Of a stretch of 64,000 nucleotides of DNA, positions 8,291 through 16,459 are shown one piece after another. The stretch comes from an uncultured Tenacibaculum sp. (lineage in GTDB: Bacteria > Bacteroidota > Bacteroidia > Flavobacteriales > Flavobacteriaceae), in the NCBI GenBank assembly GCA_947498055.1, contig CANMJA010000007.1, positions 62,001-126,000 on the forward strand. Reading direction: 5' to 3'. The notes under the pieces are model-generated. The model was not told the DNA's origin. It searched no databases and saw only the letters and a list, made by a program, of their open reading frames with translations. Each line of letters starts with the position of its first letter. The first letter of the stretch is position 1. Position numbers and translations under genes: made by a program.

Positions 8291-9211
8291 TTACTTTTTT
8301 TCTTTATTTGTTTGATTTTTTAAATATATGGTTTCTCTCATAGATTGCCTATACGTCCTCTGAGGAGAACCGAGATAAACTCCTTTTTTTAGAGATTTAG
8401 TTACGCCAGTTTGTGCCATTAAAACGGTGCCTTTTTCGATGTGTAAACCACTCACAATACCAACTTGTCCCCAAATAGTTACCTCATCCTCTATCACTGT
8501 ACAACCAGCAATACCCGTTTGGGCAGCAATCAAACATTTTTTTCCTATAATGGTATCGTGCCCAATTTGTACTTGGTTATCTATTTTTGTTCCTTTACCA
8601 ATAGTTGTATCTCCAGTAACTCCCCTGTCAATGGTACAAGAAGCTCCTAAATCTACATCGTCAGAAATAATGACTCTACCTCCAGATACTAATGGGTCAA
8701 AGCCTTCAGCTCTATTCTTATAATAAAAAGCATTGCTTCCTAAAACAGTATTTGAGTTAATGGTAACATTATTACCTATTACGCAATTATTATTAATAGA
8801 TACATTCGAATGAATGATACAATTTTTTCCTATTTGTACATTTTCTCCAATAAATACATTGGGTTGAATAATCGTATTCTCTCCGATGATAGCAGAAGAT
8901 GAAATATTTTCTTTAGAAGCAATAAACGGATTAAAATGCTTCGTTATTTTATTAAAATCTCGAAAAGGATCATCAGAAATTAACAATGTTTTTCCTTTTG
9001 GGCATTCAACCTCTTTGTTTATTAATATTGTAGTTGCATTAGAGTTTAATGCTTTGTCATAATATTTAGGGTGATCGACAAAAACAATTTCTCCTTTTTC
9101 TACAACATGTATTTCATTAATACCAGTAATTTCGAAATTAGGGTCTCCAACAAACTCTAACTCTAAAAGCTCTGCTATTTGTTTTAATGTTTGCTTATTT
9201 TTAAACTTCAT
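8291..9211 (-). CDS. LpxD-like UDP-3-O-acylglucosamine N-acyltransferase (second paralog)
   Basis: 306 aa. A left-handed beta-helix acyltransferase of the LpxD type: an N-terminal substrate-binding domain (about 1-95, with [20 protein letters not shown]) and then hexapeptide repeats (about 100-270). The catalytic-type His is in [13 protein letters not shown] bona fide LpxD is encoded at 12013-13053, and this second form is shorter and divergent. Paralogs next to efp are usual in Flavobacteriaceae. It may acylate a different sugar nucleotide or use another acyl chain; this is inference. The start is supported by the conserved [16 protein letters not shown] opening. It lies only 11 nt after a terminator hairpin that ends the efp transcript, an odd arrangement. 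Confidence 0.85.
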   Translation of the reverse strand: MKFKNKQTLKQIAELLELEFVGDPNFEITGINEIHVVEKGEIVFVDHPKYYDKALNSNATTILINKEVECPKGKTLLISDDPFRDFNKITKHFNPFIASKENISSSAIIGENTIIQPNVFIGENVQIGKNCIIHSNVSINNNCVIGNNVTINSNTVLGSNAFYYKNRAEGFDPLVSGGRVIISDDVDLGASCTIDRGVTGDTTIGKGTKIDNQVQIGHDTIIGKKCLIAAQTGIAGCTVIEDEVTIWGQVGIVSGLHIEKGTVLMAQTGVTKSLKKGVYLGSPQRTYRQSMRETIYLKNQTNKEKK

Positions 9212-9222
9212 GCCTATAAAAA

Positions 9223-9242
9223 ATCCCGTTTTTAAACGGGAT
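9223..9242 (-). terminator. Intrinsic terminator of efp, overlapping the lpxD-paralog leader
   Basis: Stem ATCCCGTTT / AAACGGGAT is followed on the minus strand by a T6 tract. The tract ends only about 5 nt before the ATG of the lpxD paralog at 9211. The hairpin therefore occupies the whole upstream region where a ribosome would bind, and may act as an attenuator for the downstream gene. Confidence 0.8.
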
Positions 9243-9251
9243 AATTCTAAT

Positions 9252-9818
9252 TTATTCTTTTATACGTTCTTGGTAGGTACCTTTAACTGTTTCTACTTTA
9301 ATTTTATCTCCTTCGTTAATAAAAAGAGGAACATTAACACTTGCCCCAGTTTCAACTGTTGCTGGTTTTGTTGCATTTGTTGCTGTGTTTCCTTTTACTC
9401 CTGGTTCTGTATGTGTAACTTCTAAAATTACACTTGCTGGCATTTCAACCGATAAAGGCATATCATCTTCAGAATTAATAATGATCGTAACGATTTCTCC
9501 TTCTTTCATTAATTCAGGTGCATCTAAAGCACTTTTTTCTAATGTAATTTGAGAATAATCTACCTGATTCATAAAGTGATACGTTTGTCCTTCTTTATAT
9601 AAATATTGAAATTTATGAGTTTCTACTCTAACATCATCTATTTTTCTACCTGAAGGGAAGGTATTATCTATCACTTTACCATTTGTAACACTTTTTAATT
9701 TTGTTCTAACAAATGCAGGGCCTTTTCCTGGTTTAACATGTAAAAATTCAACAACTTTATAAATATCGTTGTTGTATCTCATACATAATCCGTTTTTAAT
9801 ATCTGATGTTGTTGCCAT
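9252..9818 (-). CDS. efp: Elongation factor P
   Basis: 188 aa, standard length. EF-P binds ribosomes stalled at polyproline stretches and promotes peptide bond formation. The KOW-like N-domain (about 1-65) carries the exposed loop KPGKGPAF with Lys32, the usual modification position. Two OB domains follow, with [20 protein letters not shown] and a C-terminal block ending [10 protein letters not shown]. The gene follows lpxA with a 9-bp gap, so it is co-transcribed with the lipid A genes. No genes for known EF-P modification enzymes are in the window. Confidence 0.96.
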   Translation of the reverse strand: MATTSDIKNGLCMRYNNDIYKVVEFLHVKPGKGPAFVRTKLKSVTNGKVIDNTFPSGRKIDDVRVETHKFQYLYKEGQTYHFMNQVDYSQITLEKSALDAPELMKEGEIVTIIINSEDDMPLSVEMPASVILEVTHTEPGVKGNTATNATKPATVETGASVNVPLFINEGDKIKVETVKGTYQERIKE

Positions 9819-9827
9819 TTTTTAATT

Positions 9828-10613
9828 TTAATTTGTTTTGTAATATCCTTTCATTATACCTCTATGAGAATCTTTTATAAATTGAATAATTTCATCTCTT
9901 TCTGAAGTTGCTTGCATTTCTGCTTCTATAATTGCAATTGCTTGGGAAGTATTATAGTTTTTTTGAAATAGAATTCTATAAATATCTTGAATTTCTCTAA
10001 TTTTTTCTGTCGTATATCCTCTTCTTCGCAATCCTATTGAGTTTATACCGACATAAGACAATGGTTCTCTAGCTGCTTTTACGTATGGAGGAACATCTTT
10101 TCTTACCAAAGAACCACCTGTTACAAATGCATGATTACCAACGGAAGCAAATTGATGTACTGCCACCATACCTGCTAATACGACATTGTCTCCTATGGTT
10201 ACATGACCTGCTAAAGTTGTATTGTTAGAGAAAATACAATTATTTCCTACAATACAATCGTGTGCAATATGGCAGTAAGCCATTACTAAGCAATTATCTC
10301 CAATAATCGTTTTATTTCTATCTGCTGTACCTCTATTAATTGTAACACACTCTCTAATAGTAACATTATCTCCTATTACAACTGTTGTTTCTTCATCGTT
10401 AAATTTTAAATCTTGAGGAATAGCAGAGATAACAGCTCCTGGAAAAATTCTACAATTTTTACCAATGCGAGCACCTTCCATTATTGTTACATTAGAACCA
10501 ATCCATGTACCAGAACCTATTTCTACATTTGCATGAATTGTTGAAAATGGTTCGATAACAACATTTCTAGCAATTTTTGCCTGGGGATGCACATAAGCTA
10601 ATGGTTGATTCAT
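9828..10613 (-). CDS. lpxA: Acyl-ACP--UDP-N-acetylglucosamine O-acyltransferase
   Basis: 261 aa. It performs the first step of lipid A synthesis, 3-O-acylation of UDP-GlcNAc from hydroxyacyl-ACP. Hexapeptide repeats of the left-handed beta-helix span about 5-190. The catalytic-type His118 lies in MAYCHIAHDCIVGNN, and the motif TINRGTADRNKT is typical of LpxA. A helical C-terminal domain (about 195-261) completes the protein. It lies 15 bp after the lpxC/fabZ fusion gene and 9 bp before efp, within one leftward operon beginning at lpxD. Confidence 0.95.
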   Translation of the reverse strand: MNQPLAYVHPQAKIARNVVIEPFSTIHANVEIGSGTWIGSNVTIMEGARIGKNCRIFPGAVISAIPQDLKFNDEETTVVIGDNVTIRECVTINRGTADRNKTIIGDNCLVMAYCHIAHDCIVGNNCIFSNNTTLAGHVTIGDNVVLAGMVAVHQFASVGNHAFVTGGSLVRKDVPPYVKAAREPLSYVGINSIGLRRRGYTTEKIREIQDIYRILFQKNYNTSQAIAIIEAEMQATSERDEIIQFIKDSHRGIMKGYYKTN

Positions 10614-10628
10614 ACTTTTATTTTTGTT

Positions 10629-12020
10629 TTATTTTACTTTACTTATTTGTGCCATTAATTCTGCTTCTGCTACTAATTTTCCATTAGCATAAGCATACGC
10701 TTGCATATGACAAATACCTCTACGTATTGGTGTTACTAACTCCGATTTAAACAACAAAGTATCACCTGGTAGCACTTTTTGTTTAAATTTAACATTATTC
10801 ATTTTCATAAAATAAGTTAAATAATTCTCCGGATCTGGCACTGTACTTAGTACTAAGACTCCTCCACATTGTGCCATTGCTTCTACTTGTAAAACACCAG
10901 GCATAACTGGTGCGCCAGGAAAATGCCCAACAAAGAAATCTTCATTCATAGTTACATTCTTCATTCCTACAACATGTGTATCAGATAGTTCTATAATTCT
11001 ATCTATTAGTAAGAATGGAGGTCTATGTGGAAGAATATCCATAATCTGATGAATATCCATTAAAGGTGGCTGATTTAAATCGTAAGAAGGTACTTTGTTT
11101 CTTTTTTCCTTTTTAATAATATTAGCTAATTTTTTTGCAAAATTAGTATTTACTAGATGCCCTGGTTTATTAGCTATTACTTTACCTTTTATTTTCGTAC
11201 CCACTAAAGCTAAATCTCCAATAACATCTAATAATTTATGTCTAGCTGCTTCATTCGCCCAGTGTAATTCTAAGTTATCTAGAATTCCATTGGGTTTAAT
11301 TTTAATATCGTCTTTTTTAAATGCTTTTTTAAGTTTTTCTGTAGTTGTTTCAGAAAGTTCTTTATCTACATAAACAATTGCATTATTTAAGTCACCTCCT
11401 TTAATTAAATCATGCTCTAATAAAGCTTCAATTTCATGTAAAAAACTAAAGGTTCTTGCAGAAGATATTTCTTCTTTAAAATCAGAAATAGTATTTAATG
11501 TAGCATTTTGAGTTCCTAAGACTTTAGTTCCAAAATCTACCATGGTAGTTACCTGATACTCATCGGAAGGCATTAAAATAATTTCACTTCCTGTTTTTTC
11601 ATCTTTATAAGAAATAATTTCTTTTACAACGTATTCTTTTACTTCAGCATCTTGTTCAACTACGCCTGCCTTCTCTAGAGCTTCAACAAAAAACTTAGAA
11701 GACCCATCCATAATTGGAGGCTCAGAGGCATTAATTTCTACCAACAAATTATCTATACCTAATCCAACAGCAGCAGCCAAAACATGTTCAGAAGTGTTTA
11801 TTTGCACACCGTTTTTTTCCATGTTTGTTCCACGTTGTGTATTTGTAACATAATCTGCTTTAGCTTCTATAATTGGTTCTCCTTCAAGATCTATACGCTT
11901 AAAGGCATAACCGTAATTTACTGGAGCTGGTTTAAAAATCATTGTAACCTCGTTACCTGTATGTAAACCAACACCTGACAAGGTTATTTCATTTTTGATA
12001 GTTTTTTGCTTATTACTCAT
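10629..12020 (-). CDS. lpxC/fabZ: Bifunctional UDP-3-O-acyl-GlcNAc deacetylase / 3-hydroxyacyl-ACP dehydratase
   Basis: 463 aa, a natural fusion known in Bacteroidota. Residues 1 to about 305 are LpxC, the zinc deacetylase making the committed step of lipid A synthesis. His79 in NTSEHVLAAAVG and the HxxxD motif in HKLLDVIGD supply zinc ligands. Residues about 318-463 are FabZ, a hotdog-fold dehydratase of 3-hydroxyacyl-ACP, with HRPPFLLIDR and the catalytic loop GHFPGAPVMPGVLQVEA. Fusing the two ties supply of acyl chains to lipid A synthesis. The first codons overlap the end of lpxD by 8 bp, so translation is probably coupled. Confidence 0.96.
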   Translation of the reverse strand: MSNKQKTIKNEITLSGVGLHTGNEVTMIFKPAPVNYGYAFKRIDLEGEPIIEAKADYVTNTQRGTNMEKNGVQINTSEHVLAAAVGLGIDNLLVEINASEPPIMDGSSKFFVEALEKAGVVEQDAEVKEYVVKEIISYKDEKTGSEIILMPSDEYQVTTMVDFGTKVLGTQNATLNTISDFKEEISSARTFSFLHEIEALLEHDLIKGGDLNNAIVYVDKELSETTTEKLKKAFKKDDIKIKPNGILDNLELHWANEAARHKLLDVIGDLALVGTKIKGKVIANKPGHLVNTNFAKKLANIIKKEKRNKVPSYDLNQPPLMDIHQIMDILPHRPPFLLIDRIIELSDTHVVGMKNVTMNEDFFVGHFPGAPVMPGVLQVEAMAQCGGVLVLSTVPDPENYLTYFMKMNNVKFKQKVLPGDTLLFKSELVTPIRRGICHMQAYAYANGKLVAEAELMAQISKVK

Positions 12021-13053
12021 TTTCTTTACTTTGAGTTTTATACTCTTTTTCTAGTTTATGTATGGTTGCTACTGTTTTTGGTAGATTTCTAAAATGAACA
12101 TATGATTTATTAAAATCTGAATAGTTAAATGCAGGAGAACCTTGCACCTTTTCATTATCACTTAAATTTCTACCAATACCTGATTGTGCTTGAATTTTAA
12201 CATTATTACCTATAGTAACATGTCCTACAATTCCCACTTGGCCTCCAATCATACAACTTTCTCCTATTTTTGTAGATCCAGCCACTCCTGTTTGAGAAGC
12301 TATTACTGTGTTCTTACCTATCTCAACATTATGAGCTATTTGTATTTGATTATCAAGCTTTACTCCTTTTCTAATAATAGTAGAACCTAATGTTGCTCTA
12401 TCTATTGTAGAATTTGCACCAATGTCTACATTATCTTCTATAATAACGTTTCCTATTTGTGGTAATGCTTTATACACGCCTTCTTTATCTGGTGCAAATC
12501 CAAAACCATCAGAACCAACCACACTACCAGAATGAATCTTACAATTAGCTCCAATAATAGTTTCTGAATAAATTTTAACTCCAGAAAAAACCACACAATC
12601 ATCACCAATTGTTACGTTATCTCCTATATAACAATTAGGATAAATTTTTACATTATTACCTAGTATTACATTATCTCCTATATAAGTGAAAGCTCCTATA
12701 TATTCATCCTTGCCTATTTTAGCAGAATTTGAAATAAATAGTGGTGTTTCTCTACCAAATTTATTGTTTTTAACCTGATTATAATATTCTAATAAGGTAC
12801 CAAATGCATTATAAGCATCTTCTACTCTTATTAAAGTAGAATGTACTTCCTTCTCAAATGTAAAATCTTTATTTACAATAATAACAGACGCTGAAGTTGT
12901 GTAAGCAAATGAACTGTATTTAGGATTTGCTAAAAAAGTTAAAGACCCTTTTTGAGCTTCTTCTATCTTAGCTAGTTTAGAAACTATTTCTTCCGAATTC
13001 CCTTCTACATCTCCTTGTAAAATTTCGGCTATTTGTTTTGCTGTAAAATTCAT
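12013..13053 (-). CDS. lpxD: UDP-3-O-(3-hydroxyacyl)glucosamine N-acyltransferase
   Basis: 346 aa from the ATG at 13051-13053. It adds the N-linked acyl chain to UDP-3-O-acylglucosamine in lipid A synthesis. The N-terminal domain opens MNFTAKQIAEIL, and hexapeptide repeats run from about 105 to 310 with the catalytic-type His in QIAHNVEIG. A longer reading from a TTG at 13060-13062 is rejected because that codon lies inside a TACTTTTG promoter element. The -7 element ends 6 bp before the ATG, so the mRNA may be leaderless. The gene heads the lpxD - lpxC/fabZ - lpxA - efp operon. Confidence 0.94.
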   Translation of the reverse strand: MNFTAKQIAEILQGDVEGNSEEIVSKLAKIEEAQKGSLTFLANPKYSSFAYTTSASVIIVNKDFTFEKEVHSTLIRVEDAYNAFGTLLEYYNQVKNNKFGRETPLFISNSAKIGKDEYIGAFTYIGDNVILGNNVKIYPNCYIGDNVTIGDDCVVFSGVKIYSETIIGANCKIHSGSVVGSDGFGFAPDKEGVYKALPQIGNVIIEDNVDIGANSTIDRATLGSTIIRKGVKLDNQIQIAHNVEIGKNTVIASQTGVAGSTKIGESCMIGGQVGIVGHVTIGNNVKIQAQSGIGRNLSDNEKVQGSPAFNYSDFNKSYVHFRNLPKTVATIHKLEKEYKTQSKENE

Positions 13054-13059
13054 TAGATG

Positions 13060-13067
13060 CAAAAGTA
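13060..13067 (-). promoter_or_regulatory. Candidate -7 element of the lpx operon promoter
   Basis: The minus strand reads TACTTTTG, a full TAnnTTTG match, followed by CATCTA and then the lpxD ATG. The expected RNA start falls at or next to the start codon. No clear TTG is seen about 20 bp upstream. Confidence 0.5.
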
Positions 13068-13098
13068 ATTATTTTTTGTTGAATGCATATTTGTAATT

Positions 13099-14349
13099 TT
13101 AATCCTTATTAAAATTCTTAGGATAACAGCAAAAATGTTTTACTACTGGCTTAGAAAGTGTTTGTAAATTTAAATGATCGGAAGCTTTCACTATATCTTT
13201 TATTTTTCCTTTTTTGGTTAAAATTTTTATCGGTTTTTCATTGTTATATGCCTGATTAGATACACTATCAAAAATTATAAAGTTAGTAATATCTTCTTCT
13301 TTAAACTCAAACTTAGTCTTTAGTTTAGTACTTAATTTCTTTTTAAACTTATCTGTAAATTCTTTATCTTGTAACTGTATTTTTAATAATTTTCTACTAA
13401 TTATCATTTGAGATAATTTAGACAAAACATAATCTTCATTAAAACACCACTCTTTTATTGCCGATAACACATCATAATCATCTAACCTAGCAAACATATT
13501 TAACGTTTCATCTGTAAAATTTTCTTTATCTATTTTATGTAATAAAAAGTATTGTAATGTTTTATTACCTGGTAAATTTTTTCCTTCTTTAACCAAAGCT
13601 TTAGCTCTCTGTAAAATTTTAACTAATACTATTTCTGCCGATAAGGATGTTTTGTGTAAATATACCTGCCAATACATGAGTCTTCTTGCTATCAAAAAGT
13701 TTTCTACAGAATAAATTCCTTTTTCTTCAATAACCAACTCATTATCTTTCACGTTCATCATTGCTATTAAACGATCTGAAGAGATGTTTCCTTCTACTAC
13801 ACCAGTATAAAAACTATCTCTTTTTAAATAATCCAATCGATCTATATCTAATTGACTTGAAATTAATTGACTAAAAAACAATCGATGGTGCTTTCCTTCA
13901 AAAACGTCTATCGCTAAACTTAGTTTGCCATCAAACTCTTCATTCAGCTTTTTCATGAATAAAAGAGATATTTCTTCGTGTGAAATTTCGTTTACAATAC
14001 TATGTTCTAATGCATGTGAAAAAGCACCATGGCCAATATCGTGTAACAAAATAGCAATGCATAAAGCTGTTGCTTCTTCTTCAGAAATTGCTATATTTTT
14101 AGATCGTAGTACTTGAATTGCTTTTTGCATTAAGTGCATACAACCAATGGCATGATGAAATCGTGTGTGATGAGCCCCTGGATATACCAAATTCGTCATT
14201 CCCATTTGTGTAATTCTTCTTAACCTTTGAAAATATTTGTGCTCTATTATATCAAAGATTAAAGAATTAGGAATAGATACCAACCCATAAATAGGGTCGT
14301 TTAGTATTTTTAATTTATTTGTTTTTGATTTACTCAAAATAATATACAT
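13099..14349 (-). CDS. HD-domain phosphohydrolase (dNTPase-like)
   Basis: 416 aa from the ATG at 14347-14349. The HD metal site is clear: His in HHAIGCMHLM, then LLHDIGHGAFSHALEH with the HD pair, and the distal Asp in LDIDRLDYLKRDS. The fold matches deoxyguanosinetriphosphate triphosphohydrolase-like and SAMHD1-like HD proteins, so hydrolysis of a nucleotide phosphate is likely but the substrate is not determined. A longer reading to 14487 would overlap the divergent porX start and encode an unconserved 46-residue hydrophobic/basic extension. The promoter at 14361-14393 lies inside that extension and supports the shorter start. The gene precedes lpxD by 45 bp. Confidence 0.88.
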   Translation of the reverse strand: MYIILSKSKTNKLKILNDPIYGLVSIPNSLIFDIIEHKYFQRLRRITQMGMTNLVYPGAHHTRFHHAIGCMHLMQKAIQVLRSKNIAISEEEATALCIAILLHDIGHGAFSHALEHSIVNEISHEEISLLFMKKLNEEFDGKLSLAIDVFEGKHHRLFFSQLISSQLDIDRLDYLKRDSFYTGVVEGNISSDRLIAMMNVKDNELVIEEKGIYSVENFLIARRLMYWQVYLHKTSLSAEIVLVKILQRAKALVKEGKNLPGNKTLQYFLLHKIDKENFTDETLNMFARLDDYDVLSAIKEWCFNEDYVLSKLSQMIISRKLLKIQLQDKEFTDKFKKKLSTKLKTKFEFKEEDITNFIIFDSVSNQAYNNEKPIKILTKKGKIKDIVKASDHLNLQTLSKPVVKHFCCYPKNFNKD

Positions 14350-14360
14350 TGAAGTTATAA

Positions 14361-14393
14361 CAAATGTAGTTTCATTTTTATAACTAAACCAAA
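14361..14393 (-). promoter_or_regulatory. Promoter of the HD-domain gene
   Basis: The minus strand has TTTG (14390-14393), 21 bp, then TACATTTG (14361-14368), an excellent Bacteroidota promoter. The start codon at 14349 is only 11 bp beyond the -7 element, giving a very short leader. This site fixes the downstream start of the gene. Confidence 0.75.
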
Positions 14394-14476
14394 CTAATAC
14401 TAATTTAATTAACGTATTTTTAAGTTTTTTAAGAACAACAAAATAAAACTTAAACGTTAATATCGAAAACCACTTT

Positions 14477-16027
14477 ATGAACAACATGGATATTCTTTGG
14501 GTAGATGATGAAATTGATTTATTAAAACCTCACATAATTTTTCTTGAACAAAAAAATTATACTGTAAAAACATGTACCAATGGAACGGATGCTGTAGATT
14601 TAGTTAATGAGTTACACTTTGATATTGTTTTTTTAGATGAAAATATGCCCGGAATTACTGGTTTAGAAACACTTACACTAATTAAACAACAAAAACCAAA
14701 TTTACCTGTTGTTATGATTACTAAAAGTGAAGAGGAGCTAATAATGGAAGAAGCTATCGGATCTAAGATTGCAGATTATTTAATAAAACCTGTTAATCCA
14801 AACCAAATACTTTTAAGTTTAAAGAAAAATTTAGATCACTCTCGTCTAATTTCAGAAAAAACTACTTTAAATTACCAACAAGAGTTTCGCAAAATAGCAA
14901 TGGATTTGGCTATGGTTAATACCTACCAAGAATGGATTGAATTATACAAAAGACTTGTACATTGGGAGCTAGAGCTAGAAGACATTAGTGATACTGGAAT
15001 GTTAGAAATTCTCGAAAGTCAAAAATCAGAAGCAAATAATTTGTTTTTTAGGTTTATCAAAAAGAATTATGAAGGTTGGCTAACAAGTAATGATGACAAA
15101 CCTACTATGTCTCATACCATATTTAAAGACTTTGTAGTTCCTAATATTAGTAAAGAGCAAGGTACTTTATTAGTCGTTATAGATAATTTAAGATATGACC
15201 AATTAAGAATTTTAGAGCCTTACATTAATAATCATTACAAAAAAGAAACCGAGCATTCTTATTTTAGTATTTTACCTACTGCTACCCAATATGCCAGAAA
15301 TGCTATGTTTTCTGGATTAATGCCTTCTGAAATGGAAAAAAGATATCCGAATTATTGGAAAAATGATACGGACGAAGGAGGTAAAAATTTATTTGAAAAT
15401 GAATTTTTAACTGAACAAATAAAAAGACTTAGATTAGATATTAAACATGAATATTACAAAATTACTTCTCTTAAAAATGGAAAAGAATTAGCAGATAATT
15501 ATAATGGTACCAAAGACAACGATTTAACGGTTATTGTTTATAATTTTGTAGACATGCTTTCACATGCAAAAACAGAAATGGAAGTGATAAAAGAATTAGC
15601 TGGTGATGATAAAGCATATAGATCTTTAACCGTTAGTTGGTTTAAAAACTCTCCGTTATTATCTATCATTCAAAAAGCAAAAGAATTAGGTCAGAAATTA
15701 ATTATTACTACCGATCACGGAACAATTAATTGTAATAATCCTACAAAAGTTATTGGAGATAAAAATATTAGTGCCAACCTGCGTTACAAAACAGGAAGAA
15801 GTCTTAGTTATGAAAATAAAGATGTATATGCTGTAAAGAATCCTAAAGATATTTTTCTTCCTTCTATTGCCATTAATAGTCCTTTTATCTTTGCCAAAGA
15901 AGATTTATTCTTTGCATATCCAAATAATTTTAATCATTTCGTAAAATATTACAAAAACACCTATCAACATGGAGGTATATCATTAGAAGAAATTATTATA
16001 CCTTGCGTTGTATATAATACAAAATAA
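14477..16027 (+). CDS. porX: PorX-type response regulator with PglZ-like phosphatase domain (type IX secretion regulator)
   Basis: 516 aa. The receiver domain at 1-125 has Asp54 in VFLDENMPG and Lys104 in LIKPVNP. The rest (about 165-510) is an alkaline-phosphatase-superfamily PglZ-like domain with the metal-site segments VVIDNLRYD, ITTDHGTI and HGGISLEEIIIP. Receiver plus PglZ at this length is the signature of PorX, which with the PorY kinase controls type IX secretion in Bacteroidota. PorX of Porphyromonas has been shown to act as a phosphodiesterase. The start could also be the ATG 9 bp downstream (14486). It leads the porX-tsaE-ald unit. The nuclease at 48377-50455 carries a type IX sorting tail. 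Confidence 0.92.
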   Translation: MNNMDILWVDDEIDLLKPHIIFLEQKNYTVKTCTNGTDAVDLVNELHFDIVFLDENMPGITGLETLTLIKQQKPNLPVVMITKSEEELIMEEAIGSKIADYLIKPVNPNQILLSLKKNLDHSRLISEKTTLNYQQEFRKIAMDLAMVNTYQEWIELYKRLVHWELELEDISDTGMLEILESQKSEANNLFFRFIKKNYEGWLTSNDDKPTMSHTIFKDFVVPNISKEQGTLLVVIDNLRYDQLRILEPYINNHYKKETEHSYFSILPTATQYARNAMFSGLMPSEMEKRYPNYWKNDTDEGGKNLFENEFLTEQIKRLRLDIKHEYYKITSLKNGKELADNYNGTKDNDLTVIVYNFVDMLSHAKTEMEVIKELAGDDKAYRSLTVSWFKNSPLLSIIQKAKELGQKLIITTDHGTINCNNPTKVIGDKNISANLRYKTGRSLSYENKDVYAVKNPKDIFLPSIAINSPFIFAKEDLFFAYPNNFNHFVKYYKNTYQHGGISLEEIIIPCVVYNTK

Positions 16028-16045
16028 GAAGTAGTAGTTATTTTT

Positions 16046-16459
16046 ATGAATACAAATTATTCTATAAACGAATTAAACCAAATAGCACAAAAAATAATAG
16101 CAACGTCCAACCATAAAATACTATTATTTAATGGAGAAATGGGCGTTGGTAAAACAACCTTAATTAAAGAAATATGCTCTGTATTAGGTTTTAAAGAGAC
16201 AGTTAGTTCTCCAACCTTTTCATTAGTAAATGAATATTTTATATCTGATAATAAAATTATTTATCATTTTGATTTTTATAGAATTGAAAATGAAGAAGAA
16301 GCATTAGATATAGGAATTGAAGATTATTTCTATTCAGATCATTGGTGTTTAATAGAATGGTCTGAAAATATTAAAAATTTAGTACCTTTAAATGCTGTTA
16401 CTATTAATATAACAGTAACCGATAACAATCTAAGAAATATTCAACTGACACAAAATTAA
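16046..16459 (+). CDS. tsaE: tRNA threonylcarbamoyladenosine biosynthesis ATPase
   Basis: 137 aa, normal for TsaE (YjeE). It works with TsaB and TsaD to make the t6A modification at tRNA position 37. The P-loop is at 30-38 (GEMGVGKTT). Other typical segments are SSPTFSLVNEY, HFDFYRIE and WCLIEWSENI. It starts 18 bp after porX, and its stop overlaps the ald start by one base (TAATG), so the three genes look co-transcribed and tsaE and ald translationally coupled. Confidence 0.95.
   Translation: MNTNYSINELNQIAQKIIATSNHKILLFNGEMGVGKTTLIKEICSVLGFKETVSSPTFSLVNEYFISDNKIIYHFDFYRIENEEEALDIGIEDYFYSDHWCLIEWSENIKNLVPLNAVTINITVTDNNLRNIQLTQN

Noticed and set aside
8427..8723. Open frames on the plus strand inside the lpxD paralog
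   Set aside because: They are shadows of the hexapeptide repeats on the minus strand and have no promoter or family resemblance.
14350..14487. N-terminal extension of the HD-domain protein overlapping the porX start
   Set aside because: A strong promoter (14361-14393) lies inside it, the residues are unconserved in character, and an ATG at 14349 starts the typical protein.
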